A DNA stretch of 64,000 nucleotides from Cylindrotheca closterium (GCA_933822405.4 CAKOGP040001112.1:775887-839886), one strand, 5' to 3'. Positions 41,104 to 51,502 are shown, counted from the first letter of the stretch. The notes: generated by a model from the letters alone, not told the origin. Made by a program: numbers and translations.

Positions 41104-42901
41104 ATGTCACCACTAAATCGCTGGCTGGTGGCTTTCACAGTTTCCCAGCTATGCTCTCCGATTCAATCCTTTATCACTCCAGTGATTTTGAACAACAATA
41201 ACATCGCAACATGCCCTTCCATAACTTCCTACAGAGAAAGATCCATGGCTTTGCAAATGGTCTGTAGTAGCAAGAGTGCTGGCAAAGAAGAAGAAAAAGA
41301 TGTCAAGACGTCAGAAAAGGTTCCCATCACCTTGTTAAGCGGATTCTTGGGCGCTGGAAAGACAACGACCTTGCAGCATTTGTTGGAGAATGTCGAAGGC
41401 ACCAGAATTGGAGTGATTGTCAACGATGTCGCAAGCATTAACATTGACGCCAAACTGATAACGGGGAAAAAGGAGGGTGTCGTCGAACTCCAGAATGGAT
41501 GCGCCTGTTGCTCGTTATCCAATGAATTATTGGCAAGTGTGGATCAATTATTGGGAAATGCCCATAAATTTGATGCCTTGGTAGTGGAAATGAGTGGAGT
41601 AGCCGATCCGATTTCCATTCAAACCAACTGGAAGAATGCGAAGGTTGAGGGGAATCCAGTAGTGGAAAAGGCAGAAATTGCGCAAGTAGTGACTCTGGTG
41701 GATTCAACAACCTTTGGTACAGATTGGATGGTACGTCAAGAGTAAATGTGAAGCAAATGATTTGGGTGATAACGCTCGTTGTTCAGCAGCGACCTAACAA
41801 CACTTCGATCCACTTTCTTTCTAGACATGGGATACAGCTGGCGATCGTGAGAAATGGTCGAGTCAATCCAGTAGTGATTGTGGTCAGACTAAAAAGGTTC
41901 CTGAACTCTTGGCGGAGCAAATTGAAGCTGCCAATGTCATTGTGCTCAACAAGAAGGACTTGGCGGGACCTGAACAGTTGGAGGTTGCCTCGTCATTAGC
42001 ACGATCGTTGAATGCCAAGGCCAAAATAATAACAGCCGAGTATGGAAAAGTAAAACCATCGGATATATTGCAAGAGCTGGCGGTTCCAAAAGAATCTGGT
42101 TGTTGTAGTAGCGGAACTAGTGATAAAGAGTCCAAGTTTGAAGAGAAGGCCAGTTGCTCTTCCAAGGCAAAGAAGGAAGCCATTGACAGTTTCAAGGCAG
42201 CTACAAAGGAACCAAATTGTTGCGAAAAGGCTGCGGCTGAAGGATCCAGTTGTCGTGACCACGACCACTCCAAGGATGCCGCACCCGCCAACAATGACGG
42301 TGCTTGTCTCATGTCTAGTGACAATAACAAGATTGGTGTCACTAGCTTTGTATACAAGGCGGATCGGCCATTTCAAACTGTGAAGCTGCTCAGTTTGTTG
42401 GAGCAATGGCCAGTCCCTATCAAGGACGATTTGGATTTGTCTCTACTCAAAGAAGCGCAGGAGAGAGACTACGAGGTACAAAGCAAAGATCAAGAAGATT
42501 CTCCTTTTTTGGGAGTACTACGAAGTAAGGGATTCTGTTGGTTTGCTCCAACCCGGTGGAGTGGGCCAAAGGAAGATGTTTGGAGACATGACGCTGCTAT
42601 GTATTGGAGTCATGCTGGAAAGCAGTTTGGAATCACCAGAGCAGGACAGTGGTGGGGAACAGTTGGTAGAGAGGAGATGAAGGAACGGCTGGCTGGAGAT
42701 CCCGAGGAATGCAACCGGATCCTGGAAGAAGATTTCGTGACCGAAGAGTTTGCTGATCGTCGACAAGAGATTGTGTTCATTGGCATTGGAATGGATGAAG
42801 AAGAGATTAGAAGGTCACTCGACGACTGTCTGATGAAGGATAAGGGTATGAAGCGATATCGAGAATACCTATCTTACACACAAGATGGAGTCCTTCTCTA
42901 G
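41104..42901 (+). CDS. CobW/COG0523 (ZNG1-like) metallochaperone GTPase
   Basis: Exon 1 is 41104-41730 and exon 2 41825-42901, with a 94-bp intron (GTACGT to TTCTAG), giving 567 residues. After a ~60-residue presequence come Walker A GFLGAGKTT, the metal motif GCACCSL (a CxCC box), SGVADP and the guanine-specificity motif NKKDLAG. The C-terminal CobW_C domain contains GFCWFAPTRWSGP and WSHAGKQFGITRAGQWWG. Between the two domains is an insertion (about 305-400) rich in Cys and His, including SGCCSSG, NCCEKA and SCRDHDHSKD, probably an extra metal site. The family delivers zinc or another metal to client enzymes using GTP hydrolysis. The presequence suggests an organelle, perhaps the plastid. 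Confidence 0.92.
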
Positions 42902-42953
42902 TTGTCTTTGTTAGAAAATAAAATCTTAGAATCCGTTTTGCTTTTTTGTCATC

Positions 42954-43628
42954 TCATTTTTGGTTAGCATAGTACTCCTTGATGGGTGCAAGAGATTTAA
43001 ATCTTTCGACGAAAGCTTTGCACTCGGGATAGTCATCAAGACTTCTCAGGTTCTCAGAAAGTTGCTTTCTGTTGGGAATGTAGTCATCGAAGCGTGCGAA
43101 CCAAACAAAGTCGGCTATAGTAGGCGTCTCGGTACCAGCGACCCAGCCTGTGCTGCTTGCCTTGAGCAGCCTTTCCAGGTTGCCCAAATGACGAGGAAGT
43201 ATTTCTTTCGAGATGGTATCAAAAGCCTTTTGCTTGGTAGCGTCGTCCATCTCGATTCCAAAACGGGTGGTGTAGGACGCAACGGTGGCGCCCATGAAGG
43301 CATCGTTTTCTTGGTCAAAGATGGCGTCCACCTTCGCAGCCTCCAATGGATCCTCTGGACAGAGTTTTGTGAGCTTGGCGAGGTATCGCATGATGGCTCC
43401 CGATTGGATTAGTTGGTGCTTTCCATCGACTTCAAGCATTGGAACTTGTCCAAACGCAAGTTTTCCATTTTCCTTGAGGTCCACAAACTCTTGACTCGAG
43501 GCAAAGCGATAGTCCTCAAGTTCTAGGCCGGTGTAGGCACATAATAAACGAATAGGTTCACCCTTTCCCTTCATGTTGAAGTAATATAGTTTGAGCTTCG
43601 GGGCAGGATCCATTTTGCGTTTTGACAT
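42954..43628 (-). CDS. Glutathione S-transferase, sigma-like
   Basis: A single exon of 224 residues. The N-terminal thioredoxin fold shows LKLYYFNMKGKGEPIRLLCA, with a Tyr positioned to activate glutathione, then FGQVPMLEVDGKHQLIQSGA with the cis-Pro and the glutathione-binding Gln-Ser. The helical C-terminal domain has GWVAGTETPTIADFVWF, the usual N-capping Asp motif. Length and motifs fit soluble cytosolic GSTs of the sigma/alpha/mu-like group. The enzyme would conjugate glutathione to electrophiles or isomerise prostaglandin-like compounds; substrate unknown. Its stop is 52 bp from the end of the convergent CobW gene. Confidence 0.92.
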   Translation of the reverse strand: MSKRKMDPAPKLKLYYFNMKGKGEPIRLLCAYTGLELEDYRFASSQEFVDLKENGKLAFGQVPMLEVDGKHQLIQSGAIMRYLAKLTKLCPEDPLEAAKVDAIFDQENDAFMGATVASYTTRFGIEMDDATKQKAFDTISKEILPRHLGNLERLLKASSTGWVAGTETPTIADFVWFARFDDYIPNRKQLSENLRSLDDYPECKAFVERFKSLAPIKEYYANQK

Positions 43629-44059
43629 GTGGGAAAGTTACAATGCAGCCTGACCTTATTGATGTGAAATGATGCAATTCAAGCCATTTCAAAGTGAAAG
43701 GGTCGGATCGATCATTGGATGTGAATGATGAGGTTCAGACTGTTCGACTGGATTGACCCATTGATCATACACGGGAAAGTTGATTTCGGCGGGCTGAACC
43801 CCGCCAAAATGTGATGATGTTCCTCAGATACAAAATGGTATTGTACTAGAGTGGTATTGTACTGACGGTGTATACCGGTAGTGGTAACTATCTTATTATG
43901 CAGCGTTTTTATAAGGCACACTGTACCGCAATCTGATTAAGATTGAATTTCCATGAATGAAACGTCTTCCTTCCTTTTCGCCAATATGCTGATGATGACT
44001 ACTAGAGACAACGCAGTCTGGAGCGTCTCTGATCTTCAAGTGTATAAAGTATTGCACCA
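43629..44059. other. Intergenic spacer between GST start and EF-hand gene end
   Basis: 431 bp. Upstream of the GST start lies CTGTTCGACTGGATTG (about 43740-43755), and a short hairpin GGCGGG-CTGAA-CCCGCC-like sequence occurs near 43787-43805. Neither can be given a function. No RNA gene was seen. Confidence 0.35.
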
Positions 44060-46329
44060 TTATTCAAGAGAAGGGAGGCTACGAGGGACAAACAAATAAT
44101 CGCGACTCTCAAAGAGCTCCGCAAATTCGTGCTCTCCAACCGTCCCATCGTTCTGCTCGTCAAGCTCATTCACTAGATCGCCGATTTCATTCACCGTGAA
44201 ACCAACATTGAAGGCCTCAAGCATTCGTTGAAATTCTTCAAGAGTGATTTGGCCACTGTTGTCTCTGTCAAATTGATGATACATTTGATGAGCTAGTTCG
44301 TGAATCCCATGGTGATCCATCGAGGTTGACACATGTTGGGAATAGAATGCAAGGAACTCTTCCCTGACGATCACACCATCCCCATTTTCGTCGAGCACCT
44401 GTAAGATTTCATTTGTGATTTTATCTGAAACTGGCAGGCCCAATTTTCCCAAGATCTTTGACAGCTCGCTACTATCGATCTTTCCATCGCTAGAGGGGTC
44501 CAAGGCGTCAAATGCTTTTGCGACCTCCTGGAGTTCCGATGAGTTGGCTTTGCCATTGGGATTATGGTGCCCGTGGCTAGTCCCTGCCGCCCCATCGAAT
44601 CCTTGCTCGATGGCTCTCTGAAGTTTGAAGATGACTGCCATGGCGCGTATGATCCGGTCGATCTTCTCGTCTCGGATTACCTGAGAAACGACTTGAGGCC
44701 TTCTGTGAACCCCAAAGTTGCTTACGATTGTCATGTTTGCAGCTATATCTTGGTTCTTCGAAATCAAATAGTAAAGTGGTAACAGCGACAAAATCAAATA
44801 TGCCGTCCATTCTGCCGAGGAGCACTGTGTGTACATGATCTTGAAAAAGCTTACAATCAACAGAGAGACATAGGCCGAGGTGAAAACCAGCTGAATCTGG
44901 AAAACGACACTATAGAGCTTTGGTCCGCTGCGACCGAACCAGTAAAGGGCATCTTGTCGGGTAACTTTTCCACGAAGACCCCGAATACCCAAAAACTTCA
45001 CGAACAGCGACTGCCCATTATTGTATTCGTCCAAACTGAAGTGGGCCCAAGCAGGCAATGGAAGAGACAAAAGCGATGCGTTTTCACTTTCGCTTGCTAT
45101 TCCATTGGAGGAGGATGGGGATGCAAGGCCTTGCAACACACCTTGAATATGATAGTCAAAAATGTTGCGAACAATGAACACTGTCCAGCCTGCACCAACC
45201 CAAAACCAGGCAAATATCTAGCAAGGGAGAAACGAAGTGAGCTAACACTGACATTGATGAATTGACCGACGCCCATATGGGCGGTAATGGCACTTACCGC
45301 AAATTGATTGTCAACAATCACAATGATGATATAAAATACGAGAGTCAACAGAGCAAAGAAGAACCAGGTGATGTGGTTCAAATGGACTGCATGTGCCAAG
45401 TCATGACCAAGACAAGCGCTGAAGTACTGCCCCATACCGAAGTCCTCGTGAACACGATTGTTTGGCTTTGGTTCAAAGGGTGGTTCCGGGGATCGTTGAA
45501 GCAAGAACTCGGTTCGAAGCCCTCGAAATAATCTCAATTCTTTTCGAAATCCCTCGGTCTTACTTGCAGTAAAAGGGAAAAGGGTTTTGAGAAAATAAAT
45601 GAACCACCCTGCCTGGGTTACATCTGTGTCCTTGCTATCCCACCCTTCAAGTCTTTTCATGTATTCCGGATCTCTGCATGCCATGTCGAAGATAAACCAC
45701 TTGTCTTCAGTTCTTTGAGCACCGGCCACTAGAGCCAACACACTGGTGACAAAGAAAACCATGATGAAGAATAGCATGAAGTGAACAAATTCGAAGATTT
45801 CGAGCAAGGCTTCATCCTCTTCAAATAAATGGATCGATATCTCTTCGAAGAAGCCGAGCTTCGTAACGCAAAAGGTGAAGACGGATAGAAACCCGAGCAC
45901 TGTCATTTCTCCAAAAAGAGACGCTATAATTGGCCGCATGTTGTGATCAGCGGCCTCCTCAATATACTCCTTGATGGTCTCAAAGGCGATCGTGAGGATC
46001 ACCAAGAGCAACACAATCAAAGCTATTGTCGCATCCATGGTCGTCTGAAAGTACATGATAGTTGTGAGTCACAAATAGACCTCGTGATATCAAAAGGCAA
46101 GCTAATGTTGACTTACCGGGTCGATTACTTCTTCTCCCTCTTCGCTTCCTTCTCCTTGATGTAGACCTTCGCTTGGCTCCTCTGCGAGCCATCGTCTCTG
46201 TGAACCATTAGTCAATCCGCCGTCGAAAGACTGGGTTAATGTGGCGAGAAGGTACCCACAAACCCCTCCCAGAACCACAGCCTTCCATGCTACAAGCGAG
46301 TTCGATTTCGATCCCCTGTTAGACATCAT
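44060..46329 (-). CDS. Multi-pass membrane protein with four EF-hands
   Basis: Exons 46329-46117, 46044-45298 and 45217-44060 are joined over two introns (72 and 80 bp, GTAAGT donors), giving 705 residues. A signal or anchor segment is at about 12-32, and further spans lie in TIALIVLLLVILTIAF, FGEMTVLGFLSVFTFCV, FMLFFIMVFFVTSVLALVA, WFFFALLTLVFYIIIVIV, FAWFWVGAGWTVFIV, FTSAYVSLLIVSFF and AYLILSLLPLYYLI. The C-terminal part has four EF-hand loops: DPSSDGKIDSSE, DENGDGVIVREE, DRDNSGQITLEE and DEQNDGTVGEHE, all with good calcium ligands. It is probably a calcium-regulated membrane protein. I cannot name the transport or channel family. The loops lack the S4-type Arg pattern of voltage-gated channels. 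Confidence 0.83.
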
Positions 46330-46614
46330 TGCATTGTGACAACTAGCTACTGTAGTTTCAAGTTGATACGACGCGCAGAATCTTGCTCCAAAAAGATATG
46401 TGCTATCCGGGATCGGAAGCCGGGATTAGAGTACGATTCAATGATTGATTCATTCGACTGCGACAAAAGTTTGTGAAAGGTGAACAGGAAATATCTACTA
46501 TAGAATAGTCCCCAATTCTAATAGTATATTCCTCATGATTCGTAACAAAAAACAGGCAAATGGGAAAAAGAATGAAATTCTAGTAGCCTCCTAGCGACCA
46601 TCCATCTCCTCTGT

Positions 46615-48645
46615 CTATCGTCTCCGTCCTCCACTCTTTTTGTTTCTCGATCTAGGTGTTGAAGTACTGGCAGACGGAGTGGATGAAAACCCACCAAATG
46701 CTGGTGGTGCTCCTGCTGCAGGTGCTGGAGCACCAAATGCTCCTCCAAATGTTGGTGCTGGGGCTGCACCAAAGCCCCCAGGAGCTGGTGTTCCGAAGCC
46801 CCCAGGAGCAGGGGCGGGTGTGCTTCCAAAGAGACCTCCTCCTCCTGGTGCTGGAGCTGGTGCTCCAAAGCCCCCAGGAGCAGGTGCTGGGTTACTTCCA
46901 AACAAGCCTCCTCCGGGCGTTGGAGCGGGAGTACTGCCAAAGAGACCTCCTGTTGATGGAGCGGGGGCTCCAAAGCCCCCTGGAGCAGGTGCTGGGTTGC
47001 TTCCAAACAAACCTCCTCCAGGTGTTGGTGCGGGAGCACCAAACAAACCACCAGAAGGTGCTGGTGTACTGCCAAACAAACCACTAGAAGGTGCAGGAGC
47101 ACCAAATAATCCCCCGGAAGAAGGTGCAGGAGCCCCAAACATCCCAGTGCCTGATGATGGCGTACTACCAAACATACCTCCCGATGCTGGACCTGGACCA
47201 GGAGCTGCCTTTTGCGGCAATGCTTTGACCATTTGCCGTCGCATTTCATGGTCCAGTTCTTGTTGCCGTTGCTTTTCCTTTTGGTCCGCTTCCACCAAAA
47301 CATTCTCCTTGGTTTCTTGTCTCTGATAGGAAAATCGCAATTGATCCACCTTTTGGTGGATTGGTGCCAAGGCAGCAGCCAATTTCCAAATCGACTGCTC
47401 TTGCAATTTGATAATAGCCACAACATCAACGTCTTGATTTTGTGTAGTAGTCGCTTCTTGAAGTGCCTTGTGAGTGGTAGTCATTTCTTGCTGCAATAGA
47501 GCAATTCGTTTTTCTAGTTGATCCAATGTTTGCCACAAGTACGGTGATGGCATGCGTTCGACTCGATCCACGTGGGCGGCCTCCCGATCCAACAGATCTT
47601 TGAGTTTGCCTTGCAATTCGGCATCTTGCGAGCTCGATGCGGATTTGGGTTTGGACAAGGTGACCCCTCGTCGCATGGCGACTGCTTCGGTGGGCCATTT
47701 GGCAAACATTATGCTTTGTGTAGTGGCACTTTGGAAGAGTGTTTGTGTGTGTTCCACTCGTTGCCGTATATGAACCAACTGATGTTGCAAATTTTGCACT
47801 TGGCCTCGCAATTTGCGGACATTTGACGCTAGAGGCAAGGAATCCTGTCCAGCTGCAGCATCAGCTTGTGACGTTGAAGATTGTGAGGTATTTGGTCGCA
47901 ATAGTTTGGGTGCCATGGTAGACACTTGCAGAATGGTGCGTTTGTGTTGCATCATAGCTTGATATAGTGTATCAATTGCCCTTTTCTGATCGGGATTCAG
48001 GTTGGCATAGGGAAGGTGCCCTGCCAAGGCAGCCTGAGGTGCGGCAGGTGCCCCATATCCTCCTGGTTGTCCAAATCCACCGGGCGCAGGTGCAGGGTTG
48101 TTTCCAAACAGAGAATTACCAGGTGCCGGTGCTGGGTTGTTTCCAAATAGTGAATTACCGGGCGCAGGTGCAGGGTTGTTTCCAAACAGAGAATTACCAG
48201 GTGCCGGTGCTGGGTTGTTTCCAAATAGTGAATTACCGGGCGCAGGTGCAGGGTTGTTTCCAAATAGTGAATTACCGGGCGCAGGTGCAGGGTTGTTTCC
48301 AAATAGTGAATTACCGGACGCAGGTGCAGGGTTGTTTCCAAATAGTGAATTACCGGGCGCAGATGCTGGGTTGTTTCCAAACAGAGAATTACCAGGTGCC
48401 GGTGCTGGGTTGTTTCCAAATAAACTTCCACCTCCTCCTGGTGCTGGTGTTCCAAAGCCCCCCGGAGCTGGTGCTGGGTTACTTCCAAACAAACCAGGTG
48501 CAGGTGTACCACCACCACCAAAAGAAAAGCCACCAGGGGCTGGTCCTGGAGTTCCAGGTGCCGGAGTAGAGCCACCGCCAAATGAAAAGCCACCACCACT
48601 TGGTGCAGGAGCCGGTGTTGAGGACCCACCGAAACTGAATGCCAT
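46615..48645 (-). CDS. FG-repeat nucleoporin, Nup58/p45-like
   Basis: The ATG at 48645 (MAFSFGGSS) gives 676 residues. Residues 1-205 are FG/LFG repeats, including a run of near-identical 13-residue units NSLFGNNPAPAPG. Residues about 210-455 are alpha-helical with DQKRAIDTLYQAMMQHK, SPYLWQTLDQLEKRIALLQQ and IIKLQEQSIWKLAAALAPIH, matching the Nup58 coiled-coil region that pairs with Nup54 and Nup62. A second GLFG-rich domain with the SSGGLFGAPAPS pattern follows to residue ~665, ending in a basic tail. The product would line the central channel of the nuclear pore. Long antisense frames here are by-products of the repeats. Confidence 0.88.
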   Translation of the reverse strand: MAFSFGGSSTPAPAPSGGGFSFGGGSTPAPGTPGPAPGGFSFGGGGTPAPGLFGSNPAPAPGGFGTPAPGGGGSLFGNNPAPAPGNSLFGNNPASAPGNSLFGNNPAPASGNSLFGNNPAPAPGNSLFGNNPAPAPGNSLFGNNPAPAPGNSLFGNNPAPAPGNSLFGNNPAPAPGNSLFGNNPAPAPGGFGQPGGYGAPAAPQAALAGHLPYANLNPDQKRAIDTLYQAMMQHKRTILQVSTMAPKLLRPNTSQSSTSQADAAAGQDSLPLASNVRKLRGQVQNLQHQLVHIRQRVEHTQTLFQSATTQSIMFAKWPTEAVAMRRGVTLSKPKSASSSQDAELQGKLKDLLDREAAHVDRVERMPSPYLWQTLDQLEKRIALLQQEMTTTHKALQEATTTQNQDVDVVAIIKLQEQSIWKLAAALAPIHQKVDQLRFSYQRQETKENVLVEADQKEKQRQQELDHEMRRQMVKALPQKAAPGPGPASGGMFGSTPSSGTGMFGAPAPSSGGLFGAPAPSSGLFGSTPAPSGGLFGAPAPTPGGGLFGSNPAPAPGGFGAPAPSTGGLFGSTPAPTPGGGLFGSNPAPAPGGFGAPAPAPGGGGLFGSTPAPAPGGFGTPAPGGFGAAPAPTFGGAFGAPAPAAGAPPAFGGFSSTPSASTSTPRSRNKKSGGRRR
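48094..48412 (-). repeat. 39-bp tandem repeat array inside the Nup58-like gene
   Basis: About eight near-identical 39-bp units encode NSLFGNNPAPAPG on the minus strand. Units differ at only a few bases and fall into two alternating subtypes (AACAGAGAATTACC versus AATAGTGAATTACC on the plus strand), which indicates recent unequal exchange or slippage. The copy number may be wrong in the assembly. Confidence 0.85.
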
Positions 48646-48985
48646 TTTCAATTGGTTGTTTCAAGGGTTAGTTTATAGCAGCTGTGTTGATTCTATTGTT
48701 TGTCGCGTGTTGGCAATAGTGGAATTGTAGCGAGAGTGGGGATGGATAGTCTTTGTAAGGGAGGTTGTCAGCTGTTGCCGTTGCATGTTGACCATCATCA
48801 TTGCATCGGCGGCCGTTTGAATCCTTCGAACACCGGTCGGCGTATGGACACCGAGTGGAATTTCAAATTCAAAACTGAAACGATGCAAACAACAAAAATG
48901 ACAAAACACCAAACAATCGAAATCAGGGCTATAATCTCCATGCTCCAAAAATTGAATAATCACTCTAGAATGGTCATATAACACG
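48646..48985. other. Shared upstream region of the Nup58-like and glycosyltransferase genes
   Basis: 340 bp between divergent starts. It presumably holds both promoters. I see no TATA box, RNA gene or repeat. Confidence 0.35.
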
Positions 48986-50320
48986 ATGAGGATATCGAAA
49001 GTAGGAGGACGAGCTTCTCCGATTTCTCTGAGGGTGAGAAAGGCCTTGAGATACGTGTCCATCACGACGCTGCTTTTCGCTTTAACCGTTCTAAATTCGG
49101 TTCAGATGATGCCCTTGTACTACGATCAAGAGGCTGTGAGGCTGCAAGACGTCATGAGACAGAAGTTTGAGAATGAATCACATATAGACGCGTCGTCCAC
49201 AAGACAAGAACAGAGTAATTCTCAGCATTTCGTCTCGACATCAAAACCTAGTGTCGTCACCCTTCTCCGTTTGGACTGGACCAACCAAGTACCTCAATCC
49301 CCACTGGCCAGACGAATACAACAACATCAAATGGACTGCTCTCTTCCACTAGGAAATTTCAAATTCCGTAATCGTTTTGGTCTGGGAAGCGATTTGCACG
49401 TTTGGAGTCAAGCCATGTGCAATGCGATGCATTTCGGGGTACGGATACGGACCGTTTGGGATTGGCTTTGGATGGATCAACAGTCTTGTCAATCAATTAT
49501 AATAGAAGAGAACAAGAAAACTAAGCGGACTCTTGGGTCTCCATTGCAATGCTACTTTCCACGTGCCGAACTGCAGTGTCCAAGCGATTCAGAAATAGTA
49601 CTAGAACATCCAATCTTTGATTCGGCCTTGTTCAATATCAGTGGAGGGCGACGACAGGGTACTGTCAATTGGGATTGTTCATCCATCCTGTCGTCGGAAA
49701 GTGGGGATGGCAACGAAATGCAAAGAAGATTTCAGTTTCAAGAGGCTGGCATGGAATTTCTGTTTGGTCAAATATCACAGCATGTAGTGGAAGAAGCAAA
49801 TCGACAACATTTTCTTGTCTTTGGTAGTGGCAATACATCCCAAACTACTACTCCCAATGATTTGATTACGGTCCATATTCGATGGGGCGACAAGAAGCGC
49901 GAAATGAAATTGCTCCAAATTCAACAGTACTTGAACGCTATTGATCAACTGGTGCAAGGGCGACCCCGACCCGTGGTCAATGTCTTTCTAGCTACAGAAG
50001 ACCCCGAGGCCGTCCAACAGTTTCAGCAACAGGCACCAACAGACTGGAAGATATATATCGATCAATTTTATACCGAATTGCTACCCCATCGCAATGGCAA
50101 CGAATACAATGGAGTTCCCAAGGCTGCTACTGCCTTGGAGGGACGAATGGGGACCATTGCACTGGGCTCCTTGTTGGTGGCTCTGGAAGCGAACGAATTT
50201 GTGATTACGACCGAAAGCAATTGGAGTAGATTGTTGAACGAATTGCGCAAAAGCATTGTCGACCCAACTTGCCATGGATGCACCAAGGTGATGGATCTGA
50301 AACCAATCCAATCAATTTGA
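48986..50320 (+). CDS. Type II membrane glycosyltransferase, alpha-fucosyltransferase-like (GT23/FUT8-related)
   Basis: A single exon of 444 residues. Residues about 22-42 form a signal anchor (YVSITTLLFALTVLNSV), giving the type II topology of Golgi enzymes. The C-terminal half carries NDLITVHIRWGDKKREM, similar to the HxRRxD donor-binding segment of alpha-1,6-, alpha-1,2- and O-fucosyltransferases. It also has VNVFLATEDPEAVQQF, the next strand-loop, and ALEGRMGTIALGSLLVALEA with ITTESNWSRLL, corresponding to the third GDP-fucose motif. The reaction is likely transfer of fucose from GDP-fucose to a glycan; linkage and acceptor are unknown. It converges on the next gene, 28 bp between stops. 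Confidence 0.72.
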   Translation: MRISKVGGRASPISLRVRKALRYVSITTLLFALTVLNSVQMMPLYYDQEAVRLQDVMRQKFENESHIDASSTRQEQSNSQHFVSTSKPSVVTLLRLDWTNQVPQSPLARRIQQHQMDCSLPLGNFKFRNRFGLGSDLHVWSQAMCNAMHFGVRIRTVWDWLWMDQQSCQSIIIEENKKTKRTLGSPLQCYFPRAELQCPSDSEIVLEHPIFDSALFNISGGRRQGTVNWDCSSILSSESGDGNEMQRRFQFQEAGMEFLFGQISQHVVEEANRQHFLVFGSGNTSQTTTPNDLITVHIRWGDKKREMKLLQIQQYLNAIDQLVQGRPRPVVNVFLATEDPEAVQQFQQQAPTDWKIYIDQFYTELLPHRNGNEYNGVPKAATALEGRMGTIALGSLLVALEANEFVITTESNWSRLLNELRKSIVDPTCHGCTKVMDLKPIQSI

Positions 50321-50347
50321 ATAAAGTTATAGCTGCTGCATTTAGTA

Positions 50348-50932
50348 TCAGTCTCCTTCTTTATCCTCTCCCAACAATTTCTTTTGTGCTTGTACCATTC
50401 GATGGTAATCGTCCAACTTTTGCAAGTTCCGTGTTGGGAACCATCCATAGACATCGGTCGACAGTGGCTCGTCAGGATTGGCGGGCAATCGGCACAAGTT
50501 GTATTGTCGTTGAGGTCCGACTCCTTCGGCCAAGACTTCGACCACATCAGCCAGTTGAACGCCAACTAAACAATGATTCCCCTTGCTTACTCTACGGACG
50601 ACACAAAAACAGATTACTGGAAGATCTTCGTCCCGTTGTCGTTCCATTGGATTGGCGAGGAATTCTTCTCTCAATTTGTTGTTTTCACCGATTTGCCGAT
50701 TGCCAAAGATAGAGTCGGAAGCACCCCAGGCTAGGAACATGGTAGGAATGGTCAATACTGAAATCAAAAGAGGCCAATTGCGTTTTTCTGGTGGTTGTGG
50801 AGAAGAAGATTGCAATCGAAGAGCACAGCCACGCCGAAGTGATGGCTTTCGCCTGGTAGCCATCATTGAGAAATGCTTTTGAGCAACTTGGAAAGCATGG
50901 CGATTTCTGGATATCGTAAGACGAAGAACCAT
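50348..50932 (-). CDS. Small single-pass membrane protein, unrecognised
   Basis: The ATG at 50932 gives 194 residues; ATGs at residues 23 and 24 (MMATRRKPSL) are alternative starts and give a basic presequence-like end. One membrane span lies at about 52-70 (WPLLISVLTIPTMFLAWG). The part after it has alternating strands (DLPVICFCVVRRVSKG, LVGVQLADVVEVLAEGVG, TDVYGWFPTRNLQ) that look like an SH3-like small barrel. I cannot name the family. Upstream (51019-51032) is a GATCGAACGAGTCG copy of the recurrent promoter-like motif. Confidence 0.68.
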   Translation of the reverse strand: MVLRLTISRNRHAFQVAQKHFSMMATRRKPSLRRGCALRLQSSSPQPPEKRNWPLLISVLTIPTMFLAWGASDSIFGNRQIGENNKLREEFLANPMERQRDEDLPVICFCVVRRVSKGNHCLVGVQLADVVEVLAEGVGPQRQYNLCRLPANPDEPLSTDVYGWFPTRNLQKLDDYHRMVQAQKKLLGEDKEGD

Positions 50933-51123
50933 AGTAGATAATATTGAACTGATTTCCCTTTGAGTGGTATACCGGTATTGATAGTGATGGAAGGATGCGG
51001 AAACGGGTTGTGTTCATTGATCGAACGAGTCGTACACGACAAAAAAAAGGTGGTACACTCTTGGGTGGACGTACCAGGTACCAGGAGAGCTCTGGCAAAA
51101 GCCCTGCGACGCAATCGAAGCTT

Positions 51124-51128
51124 GAAGC
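51124..51128. repeat. Target-site duplication, left copy (GAAGC)
   Basis: GAAGC directly precedes the left LTR and is repeated directly after the right LTR at 57116-57120. The perfect 5-bp match fixes the element ends. Confidence 0.85.
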
Positions 51129-51482
51129 CGTTGAGGCAACGCCAGAAATGCCGATCGACAGCACCTATGAAGTGACTGTCCCGTCTAACTAATAGAACAG
51201 ATAGATCCGCACCGCAGGTGTGCTGTAAATCACTTTAGTCTTTTAGAATTTTCAGAAAACAATGAGGATTGCAAAACACTTTGCAATTGCATTGTATTCT
51301 GAACATTCGCTTTCTACTTGTTCTAAAGATTCTCGTTGTCGTAAGCTAATACGTCCACGAGTACCAGTCATACTCCGACCAATACATTCCAACCAATATG
51401 CCGTGGGACATGTAATTGTAATAAACGTGATTGGCGTTCGTGACTGGTGAGTCACTAATGGCAAATCAGCTTTGCTCCAACG
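51129..51482 (-). repeat. Left LTR (3' LTR of the element)
   Basis: 354 bp, identical by eye to 56762-57115 with a constant offset of 5633. The ends are CGTTG...CAACG, a 5-bp perfect inverted repeat rather than the common TG...CA. Inside are the primer-complementary segment and an 18-bp palindrome at 51269-51286. Confidence 0.93.
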
Positions 51483-51502
51483 CACTCCTGTGTCCAAGTG
51501 CA

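Noticed and set aside
43787..43805. GGCGGG...CCCGCC hairpin as a terminator
   Set aside because: It lies upstream of the GST start and not at a gene end, has no T tract, and such terminators are not expected in a eukaryotic nuclear genome.
48094..48412. CRISPR-like regularly spaced repeats
   Set aside because: The units are contiguous 39-bp coding repeats without unique spacers, in a eukaryotic gene.
46640..48730. Several long plus-strand frames rich in Pro/Ala/Gly and Gln/Leu opposite the nucleoporin
   Set aside because: They are antisense readings of the FG-repeat DNA; the minus frame carries the recognisable Nup58 helices.
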